From positions 1,553,501 through 1,617,500 of the forward strand of contig NZ_CP011770.1 in assembly GCF_001028705.1 (NCBI RefSeq): 64,000 nt of DNA, written 5' to 3'. Below the pieces are notes generated by a model. It searched no databases, was not told the origin of the DNA, and worked only from the letters and a program-made list of their open reading frames with translations. Made by a program: the position numbers and the translations under genes. This DNA comes from Croceicoccus naphthovorans. Lineage in GTDB: Bacteria; Pseudomonadota; Alphaproteobacteria; Sphingomonadales; Sphingomonadaceae. Below, piece after piece: positions 6,822-15,416 of this stretch; the stretch's first letter is position 1; every line of letters begins with the position of its first letter.

Positions 6822-9476
6822 TCAGTTACCGAAAGTGCGCTGCCACCAGCCACGGCGGGGTTCGCCGTCCTCGCCGGTTTCACCATTGGTGTCGTTGGCG
6901 GGCGCGGGTTCGGACGCCTCCGGCGCAGCCGGTTCAGGCTCTACGGCGGGCTGCTCGGCCTTGATCTCTGCTTCGGGCGCAGGTTCTTCCACCTTTTTGC
7001 GACGCGTGCGACGCTTCTTGGGCTTCTCTTCAGCCTCTGCTTCGAAAACAGCGGCCTCGGCTTCAGGAGCCGCTTCCTCGGCTTTTTCTTCGGCATCGGG
7101 CTTGGGCTCTTCGGCCTTCTTGCGACGCGTCCGGCGCTTCTTCGGCTTTTCCTCGGCTTCCGGCTCGGCGGCAGGCACGGCCTTTGCCTCAACCTCGGCG
7201 GCAGGCTCTTCGGCCTTTGCCTCGGTTTCGCCTTCCGACGCTTCCTCGCTTAGCGGCGCGGCATCGCCATCCGTCTTGCGACGCGAACGGCGGCGGCGCT
7301 TCTTGGGCGCGGCGTCAGCCTCGGCCTCAGCGGCTGCCTCAACGATTTCGGGCTGAGCCTGATCGTCGGCCTTACCGTCCTCCGATCCTTCATCGTCCGA
7401 CCGATCGTCGCCTTCGCTGCCGTTTTCGTCATCGCGATTGCGGCCACGGTTGCGACGTCCGCCACGACGGCGACGGCGACGCTTGCGGCGGTTGCCGTCA
7501 TCGTCGCTGTTGTCGTTGCCGCGGTTTTCCTCGACTTCGTCCTCTTCGTCATCCTCGACGGGATCGTTGTCGTCTTCCTCTACCTGAATGACTTCGAATT
7601 TCGGCGCGTTACGCGGTTTTGGACCCGACGATCCGACGCGCATCTTCGCGCCTTCGTTCTCGCCCTCGGGAATGACTTCAACACTGACGCTATAGCGGTC
7701 CTCGATCTCGGCCAGATCGGCACGCTTGGCGTTGAGCAGGTAGATCGCCGCCTCGGTGCTGGCATAGAGGCTGATGACGCTGCCCTTGCCCTTGGCCGCT
7801 TCGTCCTCGATCAGGCGCAGCGCGGACAGGCCAGCGCTGGACGCCGTGCGGACAAGGCCGGTGCCATCACAGTGCGGGCATTCGCGCGTCGTCGCTTCCA
7901 GCACGCCGGTGCGCAGGCGCTGGCGGCTCATTTCCATCAGGCCAAAGCCGGAAATGCGGCCGACCTGAATGCGCGCGCGGTCGGTCTTCAGCGAATCCTT
8001 CATGCACTTCTCGACCTTACGGATCGAGGAGTTGTGCTCCATGTCGATGAAGTCGATCACGACCAGCCCAGCCATGTCGCGCAGGCGCAACTGGCGCGAA
8101 ATCTCGCGCGCGGCCTCCAGGTTGGTGGACAGCGCGGTCTGCTCGATCCCATGCTCCTTGGTGGAGCGGCCCGAGTTGATGTCGATCGACACCAGCGCCT
8201 CTGTCGGGTTGATGACGAGGTACCCGCCCGATTTCAGCTGTACGACCGGATCGTACATCGCGGTCAGCTGATCCTCTGCGCCATAGCGCTGGAACAGCGG
8301 CACCGGATCGGCATACTGCTTCACCCGCCGGGCATGGCTGGGCATCAGCAGCTTCATGAATTCCTTGGCCGAGCGGTAACCCTGCTCACCCTCGACGATC
8401 ACTTCCTCGATCTCGCGGTTATAGATGTCGCGGATCGCGCGCTTGATCAGGTCGCTGTCCGAATGGATCAGGGCCGGGGCGCTGGATTTCAGGGTGTTTT
8501 CGCGGATCTCGTCCCAAAGTCGGGCGAGGTAGTCGAAGTCGCGCTTGATCTCTGTCTTGGTGCGCGACAGGCCTGCGGTGCGCACGATGCAGCCCATCGA
8601 CTTGGGCAGCGACATTTCCGAGACGATCTGCTTCAGGCGCTTGCGGTCCGCCGCGCTGCTGATCTTGCGGCTGATCCCGCCACCGTGGCTGCTGTTCGGC
8701 ATGAGGACGCAATAGCGACCGGCCAGCGAGAGATAGGTGGTCAGAGCGGCACCCTTGTTGCCGCGCTCTTCCTTGACGACCTGCACCAGCAGGACCTGAC
8801 GACGCTGAATAACGTCTTGAATCTTGTAGCGGCGACGCAGGGCAAGGCGCTTGGCGCGCGCTTCGTCGGCGGCACGGGCGCGAGAGCCGTTGCCGCCCTG
8901 ACGGCGACCCTTGCGGCGGCGGTTGTTGCGGCGGCCCCCGTTGTTGTCGTCCGAATCGTCATCGTCGTCAGGACCGCTGACGTTGCCGTCCTCGATCGTA
9001 GAGACGTCGTCCTTCTCGGACGTGTCCATTTCCTCCAGACCGCCGTGGTCGTCATCACCATCGGCGAGTTCCTCGGCCAGCGAATCTGCGGCCTCGTGCT
9101 CGTCACCGTCGTCCAGATCGTGCTCTTCGGCTTCGATCTCGCTCTCGTCGGCGTCTTCCTCGGCGCGAAGGCGCGCTTCTTCCTCGGCATGCTCAGCCTC
9201 TTCGGCCAGCAATGCGTCCCGGTCTTCCTTGGGGATCTGGTAATAGTCGGGATGGATTTCGTTGAAGGCGAGGAAGCCGTGGCGGTTGCCGCCGAAATCC
9301 ACGAACGCCGCCTGCAACGACGGTTCGACCCGCGTTACCTTGGCGAGGTAGATGTTCCCCTTGATCTGCTTGTGTTCAGCCGACTCGAAGTCGAATTCTT
9401 CAATCCTGTTGCCCTTGAGCACCGCCACCCGGGTTTCTTCCTGGTGGCGCGCATCGATCAGCATACGCGTGGTCAT
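6822..9476 (-). CDS. rne: ribonuclease E
   Basis: An 884-residue RNase E/G endoribonuclease, the core of the RNA degradosome. The N-terminal S1 RNA-binding domain (starting GNIYLAKVTRVEPSLQAAFV) is split by an acidic/basic insertion at about residues 90-215, a feature of alphaproteobacterial enzymes. The DNase I-like catalytic part has the metal-binding aspartates in VSIDINSGRS and VVIDFIDM, and the zinc link is CPHCDGTG. The C-terminal ~260 residues are a low-complexity scaffold of Arg-rich blocks (RRRRRGGRRNRGR) and Ala/Glu/Lys repeats containing two copies of KPKKRRTRRKK, ending in GWWQRTFGN. A GGAG lies 8 nt before the ATG. The long structured leader upstream is consistent with RNase E autoregulation known in other bacteria. 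Confidence 0.96.
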   Translation of the reverse strand: MTTRMLIDARHQEETRVAVLKGNRIEEFDFESAEHKQIKGNIYLAKVTRVEPSLQAAFVDFGGNRHGFLAFNEIHPDYYQIPKEDRDALLAEEAEHAEEEARLRAEEDADESEIEAEEHDLDDGDEHEAADSLAEELADGDDDHGGLEEMDTSEKDDVSTIEDGNVSGPDDDDDSDDNNGGRRNNRRRKGRRQGGNGSRARAADEARAKRLALRRRYKIQDVIQRRQVLLVQVVKEERGNKGAALTTYLSLAGRYCVLMPNSSHGGGISRKISSAADRKRLKQIVSEMSLPKSMGCIVRTAGLSRTKTEIKRDFDYLARLWDEIRENTLKSSAPALIHSDSDLIKRAIRDIYNREIEEVIVEGEQGYRSAKEFMKLLMPSHARRVKQYADPVPLFQRYGAEDQLTAMYDPVVQLKSGGYLVINPTEALVSIDINSGRSTKEHGIEQTALSTNLEAAREISRQLRLRDMAGLVVIDFIDMEHNSSIRKVEKCMKDSLKTDRARIQVGRISGFGLMEMSRQRLRTGVLEATTRECPHCDGTGLVRTASSAGLSALRLIEDEAAKGKGSVISLYASTEAAIYLLNAKRADLAEIEDRYSVSVEVIPEGENEGAKMRVGSSGPKPRNAPKFEVIQVEEDDNDPVEDDEEDEVEENRGNDNSDDDGNRRKRRRRRRGGRRNRGRNRDDENGSEGDDRSDDEGSEDGKADDQAQPEIVEAAAEAEADAAPKKRRRRSRRKTDGDAAPLSEEASEGETEAKAEEPAAEVEAKAVPAAEPEAEEKPKKRRTRRKKAEEPKPDAEEKAEEAAPEAEAAVFEAEAEEKPKKRRTRRKKVEEPAPEAEIKAEQPAVEPEPAAPEASEPAPANDTNGETGEDGEPRRGWWQRTFGN

Positions 9477-9502
9477 CGATTAATCTCCATGCGCGCGAAA
9501 TG

Positions 9503-9533
9503 CCGGGCGGGGCGGCAAGCCGCCATGCCCGGG
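9503..9533 (-). promoter_or_regulatory. hairpin in rne 5' leader, proximal
   Basis: Inverted repeat CCGGGC-GG-GGCGGC and its complement GCCGCC-AT-GCCCGG with a two-base internal mismatch; the loop is the CAAG/CTTG tetranucleotide. It ends about 27 nt upstream of the rne start codon, close enough to affect access to the ribosome site (GGAG) and to act as an RNase E-sensing leader structure. The regulatory role is inferred by analogy with known rne autoregulation. Confidence 0.45.
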
Positions 9534-9787
9534 TCGCGCGTCTATTCATTGGATCGCGCCGGGTTTCGGGGGCACGCGGCCCGCCGTTCGGCGCGAAAGG
9601 TTCGAAAAAACCGGCAAAGGCAATGCGCCCGGCCGGAGAGAAATTGCGTGAATGGGTTCGGTCGGCCGCGAAACGACAGGACGGCATCGCGCCGCGCAGG
9701 GCCGGCCCATGGGGCAGGCGGTGCGCCGGAATCGATGCTGTTTCGACCATTGTAGTCCTTGCTTCCTTGGCCGTACGACACCCCGGC

Positions 9788-9810
9788 GGCACGAAGCATA
9801 TCTTCGTGCC
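9788..9810. promoter_or_regulatory. perfect 9-bp inverted repeat in rne/amidase intergenic region
   Basis: GGCACGAAG, five bases, CTTCGTGCC: a perfect dyad about 310 nt from the rne start and 270 nt from the amidase start. As RNA it would form a stable hairpin in the rne leader; as DNA it has the size and symmetry of an operator for a dimeric repressor. Nothing in the sequence decides between these. Confidence 0.45.
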
Positions 9811-10079
9811 CGCATGCATGGTTGCCGTTTGGCGCACCCGGTGATCTGCACATCCGGTCCGGCGGGGTTTCCTGCCCTCTTCCGAAGGCGCCGCTTCCGC
9901 CCGGCGCATCTGGTGCGGCCTGGAAAGGGCTTGAAAACCGAGCGGGCCGTTCATGCCCCGGTTGTTACCGTTGCTAGCATCGCTCTGGTAATGGAGCAAC
10001 AAAAAGCAGCGAAGACGCAACTTTGTGAGCATCAATCGCCGCGTCGGCTTGTGCCGGGCCGACTGTGGGGGATAGCTCT

Positions 10080-10979
10080 ATGTCTATGGATTACGAGGTG
10101 CAAAGCGTGGGGTGGGGCCAGAGGCTGGGACGATTTTTCCTGCCGCTCGCCGTCGCCTTGGCAGGTATCGTCGGACTGCTTTTAGGATCGGGGCTGGGTC
10201 TGGCGTTTCCGGCGGGCTATCCGGTCGTGACCAATGCCTTGCCGCCCGCAAGCGATGCGGCGCTGCCGCGCATCGTCGCATCGGATCGCACAGGCGCACA
10301 AGCCCCGCTCGTGGTGATCGATCCGGGACACGGCGGGTTTGATCCGGGGGCGAGCAGCCCGGACGGTGCCATCGAAAAAGATATCGCGCTGGCGCTTGCA
10401 CTGGCGGTGCGCGATCGGTTGATCGAACTGGGCGGCGTGCGCGTGGCCCTCACCCGCGAAGACGACCGATTTCTGCCATTGGAAGCGCGGCCCGTACTGG
10501 CCAAGGCACTGGGCGCCGATGCCTTTATCGCGATCCATGCCGATTCCGCGCCGGTGCCAGAGGCAAGCGGGGCGAATGTCTATGTCCTCTCCGCTCGCGC
10601 TTCGGACCGCGCGGCGCAGCGACTTGCGAATAGCGAGAACCGGTCGGGCGGCGGATTGCCCGATACCGGTGGGGCTGACGACATCGCGGCGATCCTGGCG
10701 GAATTGGTGCGGCGTGAGGCGAATCTCGAATCGGCACGATTGTCTCAGACTATGGCGGATGAACTGCGCGGTGCGATGCCGACACATACGCCGTTCCGCC
10801 GTTCGGCCAATTTCGCGGTCTTGCGCACGTTCGAACGGGCGGGCGTCTTGTTCGAGGCCGGGTACCTGACAAACCCCGACGACGCGGCGCGCCTGTCCGA
10901 TCCACAAGGGCGCAAGGCGATTGCCGATGCGCTGGCGTCGGCAATCGTTACCTATCTTCTGCTGCCCGCAAACGGCTGA
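10080..10979 (+). CDS. N-acetylmuramoyl-L-alanine amidase (AmiC-type, Amidase_3)
   Basis: A 299-residue periplasmic/inner-membrane-anchored amidase that cleaves the bond between MurNAc and the stem peptide during septal wall splitting. An N-terminal signal-anchor (about residues 15-45) precedes the Amidase_3 domain, which starts at VVIDPGHGG (first zinc His). The domain continues with the zinc Glu in IEKDIAL and AIHADS (second zinc His), and ends with VLFEAGYLTNP carrying the catalytic Glu. No AMIN domain is present, so it is shorter than E. coli AmiC. The ATG at 10080 is chosen because the upstream in-frame GTG lies inside the ribosome site GTGGGGGA. The PBP gene follows 68 nt downstream, suggesting a cell-wall operon. 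Confidence 0.9.
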   Translation: MSMDYEVQSVGWGQRLGRFFLPLAVALAGIVGLLLGSGLGLAFPAGYPVVTNALPPASDAALPRIVASDRTGAQAPLVVIDPGHGGFDPGASSPDGAIEKDIALALALAVRDRLIELGGVRVALTREDDRFLPLEARPVLAKALGADAFIAIHADSAPVPEASGANVYVLSARASDRAAQRLANSENRSGGGLPDTGGADDIAAILAELVRREANLESARLSQTMADELRGAMPTHTPFRRSANFAVLRTFERAGVLFEAGYLTNPDDAARLSDPQGRKAIADALASAIVTYLLLPANG

Positions 10980-11047
10980 AACGCGCGTCTGGTGGGGCGA
11001 CCTGTCCACGGTTCGACGCGAAGCCGCTTCCCTGTCCGCGATTTGCC

Positions 11048-13579
11048 ATGCTAGGGCGCTTCACGATGACCGTGGGATCGCATTTCCAGACCTATCTCGA
11101 CCGCGCCCGGGGCGATCTTGCCTTCGCGCGCGGCCACCTTGCCTCTCGCTGGCGCGAAAGCCGCGTGTTCCGCTGGCTGCTTTCGCTGTTCGCGCTGGGC
11201 GTGGCATTTATGATCGCGGCTTATTACGCGATCGGCGCGGGGCTTCCGTCGGCGGATCGCCTGCTGACCTATCAACCGCCTCTGCCGACGATGGTGCGCG
11301 GCATCGATGGCGAGATCGTGAACAGCTATGCCCGCGAACGGCGCGTGCAGCTGCGCTATGTCGATTTCCCGGTGCAGATGCAGAACGCGTTTCTCTCGGC
11401 AGAGGACAAGACGTTCTGGACACACGGTGGCGTCGACTTCGGCGGTCTGGCCGGTGCGGTGGTCGACTATGTCTCGAAGATCGGCAGCGGGCAGCGGGCC
11501 AAGGGTGGCTCTACCATCACGCAGCAGGTGGCGAAGAACATTCTTGTCGGCGACGAATATTCCATCACGCGCAAGCTGAAGGAAATGATTCTCGCCCGCC
11601 GGATCGAGGGCGTTCTGACCAAGCAGCAGATCCTCGAACTCTATCTCAACGAAATTCCGTTGGGGCGACAGAGCTTTGGCGTTCAGGCCGCAGCGCGCGC
11701 CTATTTCGACAAGGACGTGAAGGACCTTGAGCTTCACGAATCCGCGTTCCTTGCGATCCTGCCCAAGGCGCCGGAACGCTACGGACGCGCGCGGTACAAG
11801 GACTTGGCGATCGCCCGGCGCAACTACGTGCTGGACCAGATGGTCAAGAACGACTGGGCAACCCGCGAAGAGGCAGAGGCCGCGAAGGCAAAGCCGCTGG
11901 GCCTCGTCCCACGCAGGTCCGCGAACTACGATCCCGCCGGCGGCTATTTCGTAGAGGAAGTGCGTCGTCGCCTACTAGACCGGTTTGGCGAGAAGGCAGA
12001 GGATGGGCCTAATTCCGTCTATGCGGGCGGCCTGTGGGTCCGCACCTCGATGGACATGGAATTGCAGAAGGCCGCGCGCGCAGCGTTGCGGGCCGGGTTA
12101 CTGCGCTATCATTCGGGTAAGGGTTGGACCGGCCCGATCGCCAAGATCAACATGGACGAGAACTGGCAGACCCAGCTCATCGTCTCGAACCTCGCCGTCG
12201 ATTACGAGGATTGGCAGGTCGGTGTCGTTACGCAGCGTAGCGGCAACAGCGCCAAGATCGGCTTTGCCGACGGGGAAGAGCATCCGCTGTCGAACCTGCC
12301 GGACAGCCTGAAGGCGGGCGATGTCATTGTCGCCGCGCCGAAAAACAAGTCCGAATGGGTGGTCCGCACCGTGCCGCAGGTGTCGGGCGGGCTGGTCGTG
12401 GAAAATCCGCGCACCGGTCGTGTGCTAGCCATGCAGGGCGGATTCGATTCGCGGCTCGGTTCGTTTAACCGTGCGACCCAGGCCGAACGCCAGCCGGGCT
12501 CGACGATCAAGCCTTTCGTTTATGCGACCGGGCTTGATCAGGGCATGACCCCGGCGACGCTGGTGGAAGACGGGCCGTTCTGCGTTTGGCAGGGCGCTGG
12601 CTTGGGCGAGAAGTGTTTCCGCAACTTCGGCAATCAGCGCGGGGCAGGTCAGCAGACAATGCGCTGGGGCCTGGAGCAATCGCGCAACCTGATGACGATC
12701 CACATCGCCAACGATGCCGGCATGGAGAATGTGACCAACACGTTCCGCCGCGTCGGCATCGGCGACTATGACAATTACCTGTCCTTTGCGCTGGGTGCGG
12801 GCGACACGACCGTGGCCAAGATGGTGAACGCCTATTCGGCGCTGGCCAACCTTGGGCGGCAATACGATCAGTCGGTGATCGACTATGTGCAGGATCGCAA
12901 CGGAAAGGTGATCTGGCGCGCGGACAAGCGCCGCTGCAACACCTGCAGCGCGCCGCAATGGGATGGCAAGGGAATGCCGCGCCTGACCCCTGCGGGTAAG
13001 CAGGTGCTGGACGCGGGCACCGCCTATCAGGTCGTGCACATGCTGGAAGGCGTGGTGACGCGCGGTACGGCGGTCCGCTTGCGTAGCCTTGAACTGCCGA
13101 TCTTTGGCAAGACCGGTACGACCTCTGGCCCGACGAACGCATGGTTCGTGGGCGGTTCGTCCGATCTGGTCGCGGGTGTCTATATCGGGTTCGATCAGCC
13201 GCGCAACTTGGGCGGATGGGTGCAGGGCGGGAACACCGCGGGCCCGATCATCAAGCAGCTGATCGAGGAAACCAAGGCACGCTGGCCGACCACGCCTGTG
13301 CGTGCGCCCGCCGATATTCGCATGGTACGTATCGACCGACGCAGCGGCAAGCGCGTGTTCGATGGCTGGCCTAGCGACGAATGGACCCCGGCGACGATCT
13401 GGGAAGCGTTCAAGCCCGATACCGAACCGCGCCGCTCGCTGGATCGCCAGACGCTGGAGGAAAAACGCATGGCCGCCATTGCCGCGTTGCGCGCCGCTTC
13501 GGAAGAGCGTGTGACCCGTACCGAAGGGCCGCGCCGGATCGATGACACCTTCCTCGAAGATCAGGGCGGCATCTACTGA
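11048..13579 (+). CDS. mrcA: penicillin-binding protein 1A, bifunctional transglycosylase/transpeptidase
   Basis: An 843-residue class A PBP that polymerises lipid II and cross-links peptidoglycan. One N-terminal membrane segment (about residues 38-62) is followed by a GT51 domain with EDKTFWTHGGVD (catalytic Glu near 119), GGSTITQQ and the K-x2-E-x3-A-x2-E helix. An OB-like insert (about 340-440) follows. The transpeptidase domain has GSTIKPF (nucleophile Ser near 484), the SRN motif in EQSRNLM and KTGT near 686. The C-terminal ~70 residues are a charged tail. The domain order and length match the PBP1A family. An alternative Met lies six codons into the frame. Located directly after the amidase. 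Confidence 0.95.
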   Translation: MLGRFTMTVGSHFQTYLDRARGDLAFARGHLASRWRESRVFRWLLSLFALGVAFMIAAYYAIGAGLPSADRLLTYQPPLPTMVRGIDGEIVNSYARERRVQLRYVDFPVQMQNAFLSAEDKTFWTHGGVDFGGLAGAVVDYVSKIGSGQRAKGGSTITQQVAKNILVGDEYSITRKLKEMILARRIEGVLTKQQILELYLNEIPLGRQSFGVQAAARAYFDKDVKDLELHESAFLAILPKAPERYGRARYKDLAIARRNYVLDQMVKNDWATREEAEAAKAKPLGLVPRRSANYDPAGGYFVEEVRRRLLDRFGEKAEDGPNSVYAGGLWVRTSMDMELQKAARAALRAGLLRYHSGKGWTGPIAKINMDENWQTQLIVSNLAVDYEDWQVGVVTQRSGNSAKIGFADGEEHPLSNLPDSLKAGDVIVAAPKNKSEWVVRTVPQVSGGLVVENPRTGRVLAMQGGFDSRLGSFNRATQAERQPGSTIKPFVYATGLDQGMTPATLVEDGPFCVWQGAGLGEKCFRNFGNQRGAGQQTMRWGLEQSRNLMTIHIANDAGMENVTNTFRRVGIGDYDNYLSFALGAGDTTVAKMVNAYSALANLGRQYDQSVIDYVQDRNGKVIWRADKRRCNTCSAPQWDGKGMPRLTPAGKQVLDAGTAYQVVHMLEGVVTRGTAVRLRSLELPIFGKTGTTSGPTNAWFVGGSSDLVAGVYIGFDQPRNLGGWVQGGNTAGPIIKQLIEETKARWPTTPVRAPADIRMVRIDRRSGKRVFDGWPSDEWTPATIWEAFKPDTEPRRSLDRQTLEEKRMAAIAALRAASEERVTRTEGPRRIDDTFLEDQGGIY

Positions 13580-13637
13580 TCGTATCCGCTGCGGCGCACG
13601 ATGGACTTTGCCGCGCGCGCGGTCCATTGATGGCGGC

Positions 13638-14180
13638 ATGAAAAGGATCGCAATTTTCGCCGCCGCCGCACTGGCCGTGCTCGCCCTTCCCGGAACCGCC
13701 GCCGCTTCGTTGAAGAAGGGGGCGGAGGCACCGATGTTTTCGACCACTGGCGCGCTGGCCGGGAAGTCGTTTCGTTTCACGCTGTCCGATGCGCTGAGGA
13801 AGGGGCCGGTCGTGCTCTATTTCTACCCCAAGGCGTTCACGCAAGGGTGCACGCTGGAGGCGCACGCCTTTGCCGAAGCGATGGACGATTTCCGCGCGGC
13901 GGGGGCGCAGGTCGTCGGCATGTCGAACGACGACCTCGAAACGCTGAAACGCTTTTCGACCGAAGCTTGCCGCGATGAGTTTGCGGTCGCCCGCGCAGCA
14001 CCGGGCCTGATCAAGGCCTATGACGTTGCGCTAAGGCGCGATGGGGCGGACACGGGGCTGACGGATCGTACGTCCTACGTAATCGCGCAGGACGGCCGTA
14101 TCGTGATGGTGCATTCCGACATGGATTGGCGCGAACACGTTTCCCGTACTTTGGCGGCGGTTCGCGCGCTGAAGAAATAG
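13638..14180 (+). CDS. exported peroxiredoxin (BCP/PrxQ-like)
   Basis: A 180-residue thiol peroxidase with a Sec signal peptide (hydrophobic residues 4-22, likely cleavage after TAAA). The peroxidatic cysteine is Cys71 in YFYPKAFTQGCTLEA, which matches the BCP pattern P-K-x4-GCT-x-E. There is no Cys at +5 as in E. coli BCP. A second Cys at 111 lies 40 residues later, a spacing like PrxQ enzymes that resolve through a distant cysteine, so an atypical two-Cys mechanism is likely (inference). It would detoxify peroxides in the periplasm. The Met preceding KRIAIF is chosen because it starts a proper signal peptide. Confidence 0.85.
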   Translation: MKRIAIFAAAALAVLALPGTAAASLKKGAEAPMFSTTGALAGKSFRFTLSDALRKGPVVLYFYPKAFTQGCTLEAHAFAEAMDDFRAAGAQVVGMSNDDLETLKRFSTEACRDEFAVARAAPGLIKAYDVALRRDGADTGLTDRTSYVIAQDGRIVMVHSDMDWREHVSRTLAAVRALKK

Positions 14181-14288
14181 CGTTGCATCGGCAGGGACTG
14201 AAACGGCGCGCGGGATTATGCCTGTCGCGCCACTTTGCATTACGGGACCGCTGGGCTAAGCGGACCGCCGCTTTACGGAGAATTGATC

Positions 14289-15416
14289 ATGCGTGCCGAA
14301 GGGCAGGCCCATATCGACCGCATCAATGCGGCACTTGCACTTATCCGCCGGTCTCTGGACTGGGATGTCGCTTTGCGCCGTCTCGACGAGCTGAACGCGC
14401 GGGTTGAAGACCCGACCTTGTGGGACGACCCCAAAGGCGCGGAAGAAGTCATGCGCGAACGCGGCAGACTCGAATCTGCGATCGGCGCGGTGAAGACCAT
14501 CAGCGCCGAAATGAACGACGCGGTCGAGTTCATCGAGATGGGCGAGGCCGAGGGCGACGAATCGACGGTGAAAGACGGGCTCGAAAGCCTTGCGGCGCTG
14601 GCCGACCGGGCCGACGCTGATAAGATCGGCGCGCTGCTCTCGGGCGAGGCTGATAGTTCGGACACCTACCTCGAAGTTCATGCCGGCGCAGGCGGTACCG
14701 AAAGCCAGGATTGGGCCGAGATGCTGCTGCGGATGTACGCCCGCTGGGCCGAGCGGCGCGGGTACAAGGTCGAGACGGTCGAATATCAGGCGGGTGAACA
14801 GGCCGGGATCAAGAGCGCGACGCTGCTGATCAAGGGCCTCAACGCCTATGGCTATGCCAAGACCGAGAGCGGCGTGCACCGTCTTGTCCGCATCAGCCCC
14901 TATGACAGCAGCGCGCGGCGGCACACCTCGTTCAGCTCGTGCTGGGTCTATCCGGTGATCGATGACGATATCGAGATCGAGATCAATCCGGCCGACCTTA
15001 AGATCGACACCTATCGCGCATCGGGCGCGGGCGGTCAGCACGTCAACACGACCGACTCCGCCGTTCGCATCACCCACCAGCCGACGGGTATCGTGGTGGC
15101 CAGCCAGAACGACCGTTCGCAGCACAAGAACCGCGCGACCGCGATGAACATGCTGAAAGCGCGTCTTTATGAAAAAGAGCTGGCCGAACGTGAGGCGGTT
15201 ACCGCTGGCGAATACGCCGCGAAGACCGAGATCGGGTGGGGGCACCAGATCCGATCATACGTTCTGCAACCGTATCAGCAGGTGAAGGACCTGCGCACCG
15301 GACACGTTTCGACCAACCCGACCGAAGTGTTGGATGGCGGGCTGGATCCGTTCATTTCCGCCGCATTGGCGCAGCGGGTGACGGGTGAGAGTGTCGAGGT
15401 GGAGGACGTCGATTGA
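14289..15416 (+). CDS. prfB: peptide chain release factor 2
   Basis: A 375-residue class I release factor that recognises UAA/UGA and triggers peptide release. The GGQ loop is AGGQHVNTTDSAVRITH (the Gln acts in the peptidyl-transferase centre), and the codon-recognition loop reads ISPYDSSARRHTSF, where E. coli RF2 has SPF. The reading frame is continuous: there is no internal UGA or slippery Shine-Dalgarno as in the programmed +1 frameshift of many prfB genes. A GGAG lies 8 nt before the ATG. The last codons overlap the next gene's TTG start. Confidence 0.96.
   Translation: MRAEGQAHIDRINAALALIRRSLDWDVALRRLDELNARVEDPTLWDDPKGAEEVMRERGRLESAIGAVKTISAEMNDAVEFIEMGEAEGDESTVKDGLESLAALADRADADKIGALLSGEADSSDTYLEVHAGAGGTESQDWAEMLLRMYARWAERRGYKVETVEYQAGEQAGIKSATLLIKGLNAYGYAKTESGVHRLVRISPYDSSARRHTSFSSCWVYPVIDDDIEIEINPADLKIDTYRASGAGGQHVNTTDSAVRITHQPTGIVVASQNDRSQHKNRATAMNMLKARLYEKELAEREAVTAGEYAAKTEIGWGHQIRSYVLQPYQQVKDLRTGHVSTNPTEVLDGGLDPFISAALAQRVTGESVEVEDVD

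Larger units (their letters stand above)
9477..10079. other. 600-nt intergenic region: rne leader and divergent promoters
   Basis: The longest gene-free stretch in the window, between divergent rne and the amidase gene. Open frames exist on both strands but show no recognisable protein, no family motif and no coupled ribosome site, so I call none. It holds two strong inverted repeats (9503-9533 and 9788-9810), a short palindrome GGGCCGGCCC near 9703 and a 6-bp GTCGGC/GCCGAC stem just before the amidase ribosome site. The most likely content is a long rne 5' leader on the minus strand plus the promoters of both genes; I cannot place -35/-10 elements with confidence. Confidence 0.6.

Noticed and set aside
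7872..9755. Open frame of 627 codons opposite rne
   Set aside because: Exact antisense of RNase E; composition mirrors its codons and contains no family motif.
9400..10035. Possible 211-codon gene in the rne-amidase gap (minus strand)
   Set aside because: It crosses the rne start, has no family pattern and no ribosome site; the region is better explained as an rne leader.
12425..13780. Open frame of 451 codons opposite the PBP1A gene
   Set aside because: Antisense of the transpeptidase domain; no recognisable protein.
14289..15416. Programmed +1 frameshift in prfB
   Set aside because: The frame is continuous with no internal UGA or slippery site.
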